Positions 1-8,746 of a stretch of 64,000 nt of DNA are shown here, one piece after another; position 1 is the first letter of the stretch, and each line of letters begins with the position of its first letter. The DNA comes from Planctomycetota bacterium (GTDB lineage Bacteria; Planctomycetota; Phycisphaerae; Phycisphaerales; SM1A02), in assembly GCA_027622195.1 (NCBI GenBank), contig JAQBZO010000001.1, positions 158,263-222,262 on the forward strand, written 5' to 3'. The translations under genes were made by a program, and so were the position numbers. The notes beneath the pieces were generated by a model, which was not told where the DNA came from, searched no databases, and saw only the letters and a list, made by a program, of their open reading frames with translations.

Positions 1-173
1 ATCATTCGCACATGCGTTGGAGTATCGCGCGTTTTGTCGTGCGCCGCGCGAAGGGTTGGTACCCCGCGTGAGACAAAAAAGCCGAGAGATCCGACGAGCA
101 CCATGATGAGTGCTCCGTCAAAAACCCATTGCCAAAGGGGAGTGGAAGTACGACGAAGGGGCGCGTCCGACAT
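1..173 (-). CDS. Truncated N-terminus of a single-pass membrane protein, probable FtsQ-like division protein
   Basis: A reading frame starts at an ATG 19 bases downstream of the ddl stop and runs off the left edge (about 57 residues seen). It has a short basic N-terminus (MSDAPLRRTSTPLWQW), one hydrophobic segment (GALIMVLVGSLGFFVS) and then a charged extracytoplasmic beginning. This is the topology of FtsQ/DivIB, and the order murC-murB-ddl-ftsQ is the standard division/cell-wall cluster order, so FtsQ is the best guess. The POTRA domain that would prove it lies outside the window. It is absent from the ORF track because it has no end here. Confidence 0.55.
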   Translation of the reverse strand, partial: MSDAPLRRTSTPLWQWVFDGALIMVLVGSLGFFVSRGVPTLRAAHDKTRDTPTHVRM

Positions 174-192
174 GCACCACTCTTATCGGATC

Positions 193-1116
193 TCAGCCGT
201 TTGTGGGTGAAAGTTTCTTCGCCCGAAGCAGTGCCATCTCCACGAGCCGAGTGCAGAGTTCTGGGAAGGAGATTCCAGCCGCTGCCGCCGCTTTCGGGAC
301 GAGCGAATGATCGGTCATTCCAGGCATCGTGTTGATCTCAAGGAACCACGCCCTGTCGCCCTCGACAATGAAATCGGCGCGGGCCACATCCTTGCATCCC
401 ATCGCTTGCATCAATTGGACTGTCGCCGCAGTCGCCTCTCGAGCAGCTGCCTCGGAAAGGTCAGCGGGTTGGATTCGGTACTGGGTGTCGTTTCGAAGGT
501 ACTTTGCCTCGTAGTCGTAGTACTGAACGGCGGGAATGATCTCGATGAGCGGGAGCGGGCGGTCGCCCAGCATGCCCACCGTGATCTCACGGCCTTTGAT
601 GCATTGCTCGACAAGCGCGCGTCCACGAGTTCTAGCGAGTGCCTCGGCGGCAGATTGTGCTTCGAGTTGATTCGCGCAGAAACTCATTCCGACGCTTGAG
701 CCATCGTTGAGCGGCTTGACGACGACCGAGCCATCGATTTCGACTCTGTCTCCGAGGCGAAACTCTTGCCACCGCGGAGTCGAAACACAGAGTTGTTCGG
801 CGATCCTTTTTGTTGCGGATTTATCCATCGCCAACCTTGCAGCGGTGGGGCCACTGCCCATGTAGGGTCGTCCATCCGCCTCTAAAAGTTCCTGAAGTGG
901 ACCTCCTTCGCCCCACGAACCATGAAGGATGGGAAGGATCACATCCGCCGCCATGGATGCCAAAGTGGCTCCGTTGATGCGGTCAATCGTCTCGGCGCGA
1001 ACCTCAAAACGACCCGTTGATCTGAGGGCTTCGGCGACTCGAGTTCCAGAGTTGATGCTGACCGTTCGCTCGGCATCAGGGCCGCCCATCAAGACAAGGA
1101 CCACGCAGTCACTCAT
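193..1116 (-). CDS. ddl: D-alanine--D-alanine ligase
   Basis: Joins two D-alanines using ATP to make the dipeptide that ends the peptidoglycan stem peptide; cytoplasmic. The 307-residue length is normal. The N-terminal fold begins VLMGGPDAERTVSINSG, the central ATP-grasp region includes VVKPLNDGSSVGMSF, and the C-terminal metal/ATP motifs include DFIVEGDRAWFLEINTMPGMT. The start overlaps the murB stop by four bases (ATGA), supporting translational coupling in a murC-murB-ddl operon. Confidence 0.95.
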   Translation of the reverse strand: MSDCVVLVLMGGPDAERTVSINSGTRVAEALRSTGRFEVRAETIDRINGATLASMAADVILPILHGSWGEGGPLQELLEADGRPYMGSGPTAARLAMDKSATKRIAEQLCVSTPRWQEFRLGDRVEIDGSVVVKPLNDGSSVGMSFCANQLEAQSAAEALARTRGRALVEQCIKGREITVGMLGDRPLPLIEIIPAVQYYDYEAKYLRNDTQYRIQPADLSEAAAREATAATVQLMQAMGCKDVARADFIVEGDRAWFLEINTMPGMTDHSLVPKAAAAAGISFPELCTRLVEMALLRAKKLSPTNG

Positions 1117-2060
1117 TCGTCTCCTCCGCGTTTCCAGAAAACGACTTCTCGCTCAAGGCGGATTCCGCAGTGATCGAACACGCGATCAGACACGACTTCC
1201 GAAAGTTGAGCGACATCGCTCGCGAGTGCTCCTGCTTGAACGACGAAGAAGTTCGCGTGGTGGGCGCTGACCGATGCGCCGCCGACTGCGAGCCCCTTGA
1301 GTCCGGCGCTGTCGATCAACTTCCCCGCACTGACTCGTTCGAGGGTCGCGCGGTCGATCGGATTCTTGTACATGCATCCTGCCGAGTTTTCGCGGAAGGG
1401 TTGTCGTGACTTTTTCCACGAGAAAATCTCCGCGTGCTTCTGTCTCACAAGTGTCGGATCGGTTGGATCGACATGAAAAGTCGCACTCGTCACGATGCCA
1501 GCGGGCAGACCAGAGTGTCGGTAATTGAAGTGGAGTGCATCCTTCAGAAAGGTGGCCTTCGCTCCGGAAGGGAGGATCATTTCAACACTTTGAACCGCCT
1601 GGGCGGTATCGCCGAAGTGTCCTCCCGCATTCATGCGGATCGCTCCACCGACTGATCCTGGGATTCCAGCGAGTTGATTCAAACCCGCCAATCCACTTCG
1701 AGCGAGTTCGTTGAGGAGTGTGAAGAGGTCTTTCCCCGCGCCCACTCGAATGAGCGAATTGGCGCCGCCGCGTTCAACATCCATTGCTGAAAAAGCCTTC
1801 GCCGACAGGGAAAGGACGACACCGTCGATGCCGTCATCGTCGACGAGCAGATTGGCTCCAGCACCGAGCACGCGCATGGGAAGTCCATCGCGCGAAAGGC
1901 GAGACACAATGGTCGCAAGCGCATCAATCGTCCGAGGAATCACCAAGACATCGGCGCGTCCGCCGATCTTGAACCATGTTTGCTGACCGATGGGTGCATC
2001 GGGAATGCACTCGGCATCGACGTCGGCGAAGAGGGTCGATGCGCGCGCCGCAACTGTCAT
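1113..2060 (-). CDS. murB: UDP-N-acetylenolpyruvoylglucosamine reductase
   Basis: FAD enzyme that reduces UDP-GlcNAc-enolpyruvate to UDP-MurNAc with NADPH. Visible features: the FAD-binding stretch VLGAGANLLVDDDGIDG, the phosphate-binding loop GIPGSVGGAIRMNAGG, the proton-donor region ENSAGCMYKNP, and the C-terminal LEREVVFW containing the conserved glutamate. The length of 315 residues fits the family. It overlaps both neighbours by four bases (ATGA at the murC end and at the ddl start). Confidence 0.95.
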   Translation of the reverse strand: MTVAARASTLFADVDAECIPDAPIGQQTWFKIGGRADVLVIPRTIDALATIVSRLSRDGLPMRVLGAGANLLVDDDGIDGVVLSLSAKAFSAMDVERGGANSLIRVGAGKDLFTLLNELARSGLAGLNQLAGIPGSVGGAIRMNAGGHFGDTAQAVQSVEMILPSGAKATFLKDALHFNYRHSGLPAGIVTSATFHVDPTDPTLVRQKHAEIFSWKKSRQPFRENSAGCMYKNPIDRATLERVSAGKLIDSAGLKGLAVGGASVSAHHANFFVVQAGALASDVAQLSEVVSDRVFDHCGIRLEREVVFWKRGGDE

Positions 2061-3553
2061 CGCATAGCCGCCTCGGGATCGTTGGCGAGGAGTGCGTTGG
2101 CGATCTTGAAGACGGGACCAGCGCCCATCGTGACGATGAGATCGCCGTCTTGCAATTCATGCTGCAAGGTGCGAACGACGGCGTTGAATGGAGCCGCATA
2201 CACCGCTGATCCACCGAGTGCTCGAATGCGGTCGACCATATCGCGCGCTGAAACGGCCGCGCGTTCCTCTTCCGAGTCGCGCACAAAATAGATATCAGGA
2301 AGAATGACTCGGTCCGCAGCCATGAACGATCTCGCGAAGTCCTCAAGCAAGAAACGAGTACGGCTATGTTGGTGAGGTTGGAAGACGCACACGAGCCTCT
2401 TCGGCTGATACTTCTCTCGAATGGCGTCGAGCGTGACACGGCATTCGGTGGGATGGTGTCCGTAGTCGTCAAGGACAATCGCCTTGCCGCCGTCCTTCGT
2501 TGCGTATTCTCCCAACCACTGCGATCGGCGGTCCACGCCGGCGAAAGTGCTCAAGCCACGTTCGATTGATGCACGATCAGCGCCGAGCCAAAGGGCGAGG
2601 ACTCCAGCAGCGGCTCCGTTCAAACGGTTGTGCATTCCAGGAAGGGGAGGCGTCCACTCAAGAATGGGTTGAAAACCTTCCACAACGCGTGCGCGGCGAG
2701 TGGTGTGGTCGAATTCCACTCGATAATCGGCGCGTGGATCGGTGCCAAATGTGCGGGCGCTGCACTGAAGACCTTCCACGATGCGCTCCTTGAATGCGCC
2801 GTCATGAGCAATGAGCAGTCGGCCACCATGTGGCACCGTCGGAAGGCGCATCGCAAACTGATGGAATGACTCGATGATCGTGTCGATGCCAGCGAACCAG
2901 TCCAAGTGATCGGCTTCGATGTTGTTGATCAGTCCGATGACTGGAGTATGGCTGTGGTACGAGTTCGTGTACTCGCACGCTTCGGCCACCAGGATGCCGG
3001 GCCGGCCGGCAAGTGGTCCGTGAGGAATGTTGGACGATCCAGTGCGCGAGCCTCCACCGATCTGAGTGCAGGTGGCTCCAATGATGACGCTCGGGTCCAG
3101 TCCAGCCTCGATCAAAATGTATCCAAGGAGAGCAGTCGTCGAGCTTTTTCCGTGCGTGCCTGCAATCGAGACTCCGGTACGAGTGGATTGCAATTGTCCG
3201 AGAAACTGGGCATAGGTCAGGACGGGAATACCTCGCTTCGCAGCAGAAATGCGCGCCGCATGGGTTTCTGGAACCGCCGCGCTCACAATGACGCCGTCGC
3301 AGTCACTCGGGATCGCACCAACGCGGTCGATCACCACGGGAATCCCCGAAGCGATGAGCGACTGAGTCAACTCGGTCGATTCTTGGTCTTCGCCGGTAAT
3401 GATGGCTCCCATCGACCGCGCCATCGCCGCGAGCCCGGACATTCCAGACCCTCCGATGCCAACGAGGTGAAGTCGCGATCCTTGCACGGTTCGATTCGCC
3501 GCCGAGTGGGGCGGTTGGTCGAGAGTATTCGATTGGATTTGCACAGCGTTCAT
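2057..3553 (-). CDS. murC: UDP-N-acetylmuramate--L-alanine ligase
   Basis: Adds the first amino acid of the peptidoglycan stem peptide; cytoplasmic Mur ligase. The N-terminal Rossmann domain has HLVGIGGSGMSGLA, the ATP loop is GTHGKSST (about residue 132) and the middle domain has EADHLDWF. The ORF track extends to 3634, but that would run into the divergent regulator at 3618. The ATG at 3553 (MNAVQIQSN) leaves a 64-bp divergent intergenic space and gives a 498-residue protein, so I chose it. First gene of the murC-murB-ddl-ftsQ-like unit. Confidence 0.93.
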   Translation of the reverse strand: MNAVQIQSNTLDQPPHSAANRTVQGSRLHLVGIGGSGMSGLAAMARSMGAIITGEDQESTELTQSLIASGIPVVIDRVGAIPSDCDGVIVSAAVPETHAARISAAKRGIPVLTYAQFLGQLQSTRTGVSIAGTHGKSSTTALLGYILIEAGLDPSVIIGATCTQIGGGSRTGSSNIPHGPLAGRPGILVAEACEYTNSYHSHTPVIGLINNIEADHLDWFAGIDTIIESFHQFAMRLPTVPHGGRLLIAHDGAFKERIVEGLQCSARTFGTDPRADYRVEFDHTTRRARVVEGFQPILEWTPPLPGMHNRLNGAAAGVLALWLGADRASIERGLSTFAGVDRRSQWLGEYATKDGGKAIVLDDYGHHPTECRVTLDAIREKYQPKRLVCVFQPHQHSRTRFLLEDFARSFMAADRVILPDIYFVRDSEEERAAVSARDMVDRIRALGGSAVYAAPFNAVVRTLQHELQDGDLIVTMGAGPVFKIANALLANDPEAAMR

Positions 3554-3617
3554 ATCGGTCCAGAGGGCGACTTCACTCCCACGATTCGATTCGGAAATCA
3601 ACTCTACAATCTCCGCG

Positions 3618-5006
3618 ATGGCTGACGCACCCAATACGAAGATTCAGGCGCAAGTTTTGATCGTCGAGGACGAGGTTGAACACGCTGAGGTGATGGCTGA
3701 GGCACTGCGCCGAGAGGGTCATATCTGCACCGTTGTTCACTCGTTGGCGCAGGCGAATGACGAACTCACATTTGGCAATTTTGACATCATTGTGACCGAC
3801 CTCGTGATGGATCATCCCACCGCAGGATTGGATGTCTTGAAGTTGGCGCGCGAGCACCAGCCTCAATCGGCGACGATTCTCGTGACCGCGCACGGTGATG
3901 TCCCCACGGCGAAGGCGGCGCTGCAAGGGGGAGCCTACGACTTCATCGAGAAGCCGCTCGATTTGGATGTGTTTCGAAATCTTGTGCACCGCGCCGCTGA
4001 GGCGGTCACTCTTCGCTCTGCGAATTCCAACTTGCGTGGACAGGTCGAAGCGGCATTCGGACTCGCAGGAATCGTCGGCGTCTCTCCCGCGATCCGAAAA
4101 GTGATGCACGCTGTGCGCCAAGTGGCACCGAGCATGCTGCCCGTCCTTGTGACGGGAGAGAGTGGCACGGGAAAGGAACTCGTCGCGCGCGCGATCTACG
4201 AATTGTCGCAGCGTGCAGCGAAGCGATTCGTCGCATTCAATGCGGCAGGATTGACCGAGAGCCTCGTCGAAGATCAACTCTTCGGGCACATGCGCGGAGC
4301 ATTCACTGGAGCAGACCGCGACCGTGAGGGGGTCTTTGAATACGCTGACCGTGGGACTCTTTTTATCGATGAAATCGGTGACATGCCCGCTGCGATTCAG
4401 CCCAAGATTCTTCGAGCGCTCGAGAAGGGCGAGATCATTCGCCTCGGAGCGAATGATGTCCGCAAGGTCGATGTGCGATTTGTGAGCGCCACCAATCGGG
4501 ATCTCAAGGAGATGTGCAAGAAGGGGCTCTTTCGAGAAGATCTCTACTTCCGATTGCGTGGCACCGAGATCAACATTCCACCGCTTCGCGAACGACTCGA
4601 GGACATTCCTGTGCTCGTTCGCCACGCTGCTGGGAAATACGCACAAGAATTGGGAAGGGCTGCCCCGGTGGTGAGCGGTCCCGCGATGATGCGCCTCATT
4701 TCGTACAGCTGGCCAGGCAATGTGCGCGAATTGATGAATGCCGTGCACCGCATCCTCGTGATGGTGACTGGAGACACCATCGAACTCTCTGACATTCCCG
4801 ACGAGATTCGAGAGGCCGTCTCGGATGATCCGCAGACCAACAACCAACGTGGAAGCCTCGCTGGTATCGGAATCGAGCGGTTGGAAAAAGAGGCGATTCG
4901 TCAGACGCTCGCCATGACGAACGGAAACCGTGAGAAGGCAGCTCAACTGCTCGGGATCGGCGAGCGCACTCTTTATCGAAAGCTCAAGGACTACGGTCTT
5001 CGTTGA
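3618..5006 (+). CDS. Sigma-54-dependent response regulator (NtrC family)
   Basis: Three domains in order: a receiver domain with acidic pocket VEDE and phospho-acceptor Asp61 (VTDLVMD), a sigma-54 AAA+ domain with Walker A GESGTGKE, the sigma-54 contact loop GAFTGA and Walker B LFIDEIGDMP, and a C-terminal Fis-type helix-turn-helix (REKAAQLLGIGERTLYRKLK). At 462 residues it is a complete activator. No histidine kinase is adjacent, so it is an orphan here; its targets are unknown. It lies 3 bp upstream of two LptF/LptG-type genes, which may be co-transcribed. A poor -10 (TACAAT, 3605-3610) is the only promoter hint. Confidence 0.93.
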   Translation: MADAPNTKIQAQVLIVEDEVEHAEVMAEALRREGHICTVVHSLAQANDELTFGNFDIIVTDLVMDHPTAGLDVLKLAREHQPQSATILVTAHGDVPTAKAALQGGAYDFIEKPLDLDVFRNLVHRAAEAVTLRSANSNLRGQVEAAFGLAGIVGVSPAIRKVMHAVRQVAPSMLPVLVTGESGTGKELVARAIYELSQRAAKRFVAFNAAGLTESLVEDQLFGHMRGAFTGADRDREGVFEYADRGTLFIDEIGDMPAAIQPKILRALEKGEIIRLGANDVRKVDVRFVSATNRDLKEMCKKGLFREDLYFRLRGTEINIPPLRERLEDIPVLVRHAAGKYAQELGRAAPVVSGPAMMRLISYSWPGNVRELMNAVHRILVMVTGDTIELSDIPDEIREAVSDDPQTNNQRGSLAGIGIERLEKEAIRQTLAMTNGNREKAAQLLGIGERTLYRKLKDYGLR

Positions 5007-5009
5007 TCC

Positions 5010-6665
5010 ATGCGCGGAATCCTCTTTCGTTCTTCTGCACTTGACGTGCTCCGCCTCTTCGCGGTGACCGCTGCGATCCTCGTGGTCATTGTCGCATTCG
5101 GGTCGCTGATCAAGCCACTCGCACACAATCTGCTCGGACCAGGTTCAGCACTTCGATACGCAGCGATGGCGTGCGTGCCCGTTCTTGAGTACGCGATCCC
5201 CTTCGCGGTTGGATTCGCTTGCGCGCTCAGCACGCACCGCATGGTGGTGGACAATGAGGTCACGGCGATGAGCGCGGCGGGCATTCCCATGGTTCGCATT
5301 CTGTTGCCGCAAGTCATCGTTGGAACGGTCTGCGGGTTTATCTTGTTCATTCTTGTGAACTCAGCTGTGCCCGAGATTGAGAACAAGATGCGCGAGATGC
5401 TCGGTCGAGAGGCAGCGCGCGTGCTGCTTGCTTCACTTCGCGACGGCGAGTCAGTCAGTGCGGGGAATGTTGTCATCCATGCCGATTCGGCGGTGTCGAT
5501 GGATGTTCCCGCGGGATTGTCTCCCACACCGATCGAACGACTTCGCCTTGCTGGCGTCGCCGCATTTGAGAGCACGCCCGATGGATCTCCACTCACCGAA
5601 TTTGTCGCTCGAAGCGCGGTGATTGATTTGTATGAACTTCCTGCCTCGATCCAACGCGATGCCGCGACGGTGTTGAAACTCCGACTCGAAGACGCGGTCA
5701 TTGTTCGACCGTCCGAAGGAACCGCCATCTCGGTGCCAGTGGTCGAACCGAGCGCTTTTGCCCTTGGGGCAACGGGCGCACGGCCGACGCAATTCCTCAC
5801 GGGCACACAATTGCTTCGTGCCAGAACGAATCCAGGTCAAGCGGCGGCTGCACTCGATGCGAGAAAACGACTCGAAACAGAGTTGTCGGATGGACTCGCA
5901 CTCGAGCACGCCATGGACAATCTCGCTGCGGGTGGAGTGATCGAAGTCGTCGATGATCGCACAGGACGGATCTACCGCTGCCGAGGCGCGCTGTTGGAGG
6001 GTCGCACTCTTCGTCCACGAACCAAAGGATCGCAGATCGAAGTGGAAGAACGACACAATGGCGAACTGCTTCGTACGGCGCGAATGAGCAGTGCAACGCT
6101 TCCACGCGCGAAAGGAGAGTGGCTCAGCGATGATGGCACTCTTCGTGTGGGAGTCGATTTCGTCAGTGAACAAGCGCGAGCCACATCGGCGGCGAGTGGA
6201 GCTCCCCTCCGTTGGCCCAAGCGCATCGACAATTTGCGTTGGATGACGAGTGAATCACTCCCCGAATCGGATGGCGCACTGCGCGCGGAATCCGAGCGAG
6301 TCAGCACGAAACTTGGCGCAGCAGGTCAACCGATTATCGCGAGCGTGAACAATTGGAATCAAGCGAGCGAGAAGGTGCGCAGGGCCGCGGATGCCTATGG
6401 CATGCTTCGATTGCACGGCGCGGCACTTGTTCCTGTGGTCGCCCTCTTTGGTGCCGTGGTGGCTGTCCTTCTGCGCCGCACGACTCCGCTCATGGTGTAT
6501 GTGGTTGCCTTCGTGCCGACTCTGATCGCCGTGGTGCTTGCAGCGCAGGGGAAGGAACTCATGCGCAATGACCAAGTCCTGGTCGGACTCGTCATCATGT
6601 GGAGTGGACCCACAGCGATGATGGCCATCGGTCTGGGTGGATTGTGGAAAGCGGGACGACCATGA
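5010..6665 (+). CDS. LptF/LptG-type permease (YjgP/YjgQ family), enlarged
   Basis: Predicted inner-membrane subunit of the lipopolysaccharide export ABC transporter. N-terminal membrane helices (DVLRLFAVTAAILVVIVAFG onward) are followed by a long extracytoplasmic domain and a C-terminal cluster of helices (VPVVALFGAVVAVLLRRTTP). The length of 551 residues is well above the roughly 360 of typical LptF/LptG, the excess being in the periplasmic part. It starts 3 bp after the regulator stop and overlaps the second permease by ATGA. Two non-identical paralogues in tandem match the LptF+LptG heterodimer; I cannot say which is F and which is G. Confidence 0.8.
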   Translation: MRGILFRSSALDVLRLFAVTAAILVVIVAFGSLIKPLAHNLLGPGSALRYAAMACVPVLEYAIPFAVGFACALSTHRMVVDNEVTAMSAAGIPMVRILLPQVIVGTVCGFILFILVNSAVPEIENKMREMLGREAARVLLASLRDGESVSAGNVVIHADSAVSMDVPAGLSPTPIERLRLAGVAAFESTPDGSPLTEFVARSAVIDLYELPASIQRDAATVLKLRLEDAVIVRPSEGTAISVPVVEPSAFALGATGARPTQFLTGTQLLRARTNPGQAAAALDARKRLETELSDGLALEHAMDNLAAGGVIEVVDDRTGRIYRCRGALLEGRTLRPRTKGSQIEVEERHNGELLRTARMSSATLPRAKGEWLSDDGTLRVGVDFVSEQARATSAASGAPLRWPKRIDNLRWMTSESLPESDGALRAESERVSTKLGAAGQPIIASVNNWNQASEKVRRAADAYGMLRLHGAALVPVVALFGAVVAVLLRRTTPLMVYVVAFVPTLIAVVLAAQGKELMRNDQVLVGLVIMWSGPTAMMAIGLGGLWKAGRP

Positions 6666-7780
6666 CGCGCCTCGACCGCCACATTCTCATTCGTTTTCTG
6701 CTCGACTTCGCGGCGCTCTTCTTGATGTTGTTCGCGTTCGTGACCGTGATTGATGCCGTGTTGCGACTCGAAGACTTCAGGTTGGTAGCGGCAAAGACTT
6801 ACGGTGCCGACGAGGTGCGCTGGTGGCATGTGGTCTCTTCGATCGCGTCCTTTCACGGACCTCGTGTCTTCCAGTTTTATCAGTATCTCTACGGCCTCGT
6901 CGCAGTGGGTGCGGCGGGATTCACCCTGGCGCGAATGCAGAAGGATCGCGAACTGCTCGCGATGTTGTCCGCAGGCATCTCACTGCAACGAGTGGCGATT
7001 CCGATTCTTGTGGGTGGACTGCTCCTCAATGTGATTCAGATCGTGAATCAAGAAGTGATCCTCCCACGACTTGCTGAAAGGCTTTCTGTCGATCTTGTGC
7101 AATTGCACCGCAGCGCATCGAGGGGATGGAGTGTTCCTCTCGAAGCGGATGCAACGGGACAGTTGATTCACGCGACCCAGTTTGAACCAGCCACCGGTGT
7201 GATGGCGGGGTTTGTGGCGTACAAGCGCAGCGCGGAGGGATCGATCACACAGCGCATCTCTGCACCGACAGCGAAGTGGTCTGAAAAGGACGGCGGATGG
7301 TGGCTCGACGCATCGAAAGCCCAGGACCGCACCGTTCAATCAGGATCAGCATCGGTGGCGCAGACGGGAACCGCCACCAAGTCTGTCTTGTTTCGCACGA
7401 ATCTCAGTCCCTCACTCTTGGAACTCCGCCGGAGCGCAGTGAGTTCTCACATGATGTCGACGGCAACTCTCGCGCGCATGCACGCCACGAAGTCGATTGG
7501 ACCATCGATGTATCGACAAATCATCGCTGCGCGATTTGGAGTGCTCTTCGTCAACCTCGCACTGCTTGCCGTCGCGCTTCCATTCACCCTTCGGCGCATT
7601 CCCGATGGACTTCTCAAGCCAGCGATTCAGTGCGCCGCATTGACCGTCCCACTCGGTGTGGTCGCGCTTGGTGCGATGGCTGTTCCGAATCCATGGCTTG
7701 GTCCCGCGCTCGGAATCGCCGTGCCCATCGCGCTGCTGATTCCTTTTTCGGTCTGGCGGATCAACTCCATCCCTACCTAG
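6662..7780 (+). CDS. LptF/LptG-type permease (YjgP/YjgQ family), second subunit
   Basis: 372 residues, the usual family size. It starts MTRLDRHILIRFLLDFA, the characteristic beginning of LptF/LptG proteins, has two early membrane helices and the family region containing MQKDRELLAMLSAGISL, then a periplasmic domain and C-terminal helices. The track start (6599) lies inside the previous gene; the ATG at 6662 overlaps the previous stop (ATGA) and fits the family N-terminus. Presumed partner of the preceding gene in moving lipopolysaccharide from inner membrane to a periplasmic bridge. Confidence 0.85.
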   Translation: MTRLDRHILIRFLLDFAALFLMLFAFVTVIDAVLRLEDFRLVAAKTYGADEVRWWHVVSSIASFHGPRVFQFYQYLYGLVAVGAAGFTLARMQKDRELLAMLSAGISLQRVAIPILVGGLLLNVIQIVNQEVILPRLAERLSVDLVQLHRSASRGWSVPLEADATGQLIHATQFEPATGVMAGFVAYKRSAEGSITQRISAPTAKWSEKDGGWWLDASKAQDRTVQSGSASVAQTGTATKSVLFRTNLSPSLLELRRSAVSSHMMSTATLARMHATKSIGPSMYRQIIAARFGVLFVNLALLAVALPFTLRRIPDGLLKPAIQCAALTVPLGVVALGAMAVPNPWLGPALGIAVPIALLIPFSVWRINSIPT

Positions 7781-8732
7781 TCGTCGTCGGCAAGAGCGCA
7801 TCAAGCCGTCGGTCCAATACGGTGACGCGAGCACCCTCCACGAGCGCGCGTGCTCGTGATTCCATCGCCGCTCGTTGGGTGTGGCGTAGCGCCTCGAGTT
7901 CAAGAGAAGGTCGGATCGTTTCGATCGACACATCATCCTTGGCGATGGCACTCTCGGGGCGAATGATGATCACGGCTCCCGAGAGCAAGACAGGATCAGA
8001 AATCGCACCAATCGCCGTTGCAAAGGTCGCCTCTCGAAACGCCGCTGGCCATGCAGGGTCTTGGCGACTCACAACGCCTGCAAGTCCGCCTCGTGATGCC
8101 GATGGATCAATCGAATAGGCGGTTGCAGCACTCTCGAACGAATCTCCACGCGCGAGGGCAGCGCGTACATCGACAAGATCGTCGGCGAGTTGGACCGCGA
8201 TGACGCGAACAACCCGTCGCTCTCCGTGTTGGGCATCGTGCAGTTGTTCGACGAGTCCCGCTGGCACCTTTGTTTCATTTTGGATGAGTGCGCGAAGGGC
8301 TGCGCTTCTCCAGAGGAATGCATTCCATCGAACGGTGCCGAGATGGCGCATCGCACGCATCTCAAGAATGAGTGTTTCAGGATCGCCTCCAAGGACTGAC
8401 TGCTCGAGCATTGCGCGCAGCGCCGCCTCTTCATTCGCGACGGCATCGTGAGAGAGCACGATGCCAGTGCGGGCGAGTTCTTGATGCAGCGCCGTTTCAA
8501 GAATCAATTCGTCGAGCATCTCGATTCCAGCCCGTTCGACAAGCCGTTCCTCGATCATGGCGGCAGAAATAGTTTCGCCGTTGACCATTGCAACGGGTTG
8601 GACGCGCGCCGTTGCCACCGCGACAACCGGCACTGGCACTGGCGCAGGAGCGACTTCGCACGATGACAGCGCGCCAACGGCGAACAACGCATATCCCAAT
8701 GAGGCGACAGAAACGACTCGCGCAGTCGACAT
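7773..8732 (-). CDS. Parvulin-like (PpiC/SurA-type) periplasmic lipoprotein
   Basis: Likely an envelope folding chaperone or peptidyl-prolyl isomerase. The chosen ATG (8732) gives an N-terminus with a hydrophobic stretch ending in a lipobox-like ALSSC, then a proline/valine-rich spacer, a SurA-like helical region (VNGETISAAMIEERLVERAG) and a C-terminal rotamase-like segment (YSIDPSASRGGLAG, then FREATFA and GAISDPV). The longer track start (8963) would run into the upstream gene. It lies 14 bp downstream of the large membrane protein and its 3' end overlaps the convergent permease by 8 bp. Catalytic activity is not assured by sequence alone. Confidence 0.75.
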   Translation of the reverse strand: MSTARVVSVASLGYALFAVGALSSCEVAPAPVPVPVVAVATARVQPVAMVNGETISAAMIEERLVERAGIEMLDELILETALHQELARTGIVLSHDAVANEEAALRAMLEQSVLGGDPETLILEMRAMRHLGTVRWNAFLWRSAALRALIQNETKVPAGLVEQLHDAQHGERRVVRVIAVQLADDLVDVRAALARGDSFESAATAYSIDPSASRGGLAGVVSRQDPAWPAAFREATFATAIGAISDPVLLSGAVIIIRPESAIAKDDVSIETIRPSLELEALRHTQRAAMESRARALVEGARVTVLDRRLDALLPTTTR

Positions 8733-8746
8733 GTGGCGTGATGGCT

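Noticed and set aside
3573-5126. 517-residue minus-strand ORF opposite the NtrC-type regulator
   Set aside because: Its sequence is Cys/His/Arg/Ser-rich without motifs, and the plus strand has a complete three-domain regulator. It is a shadow of strong codon bias.
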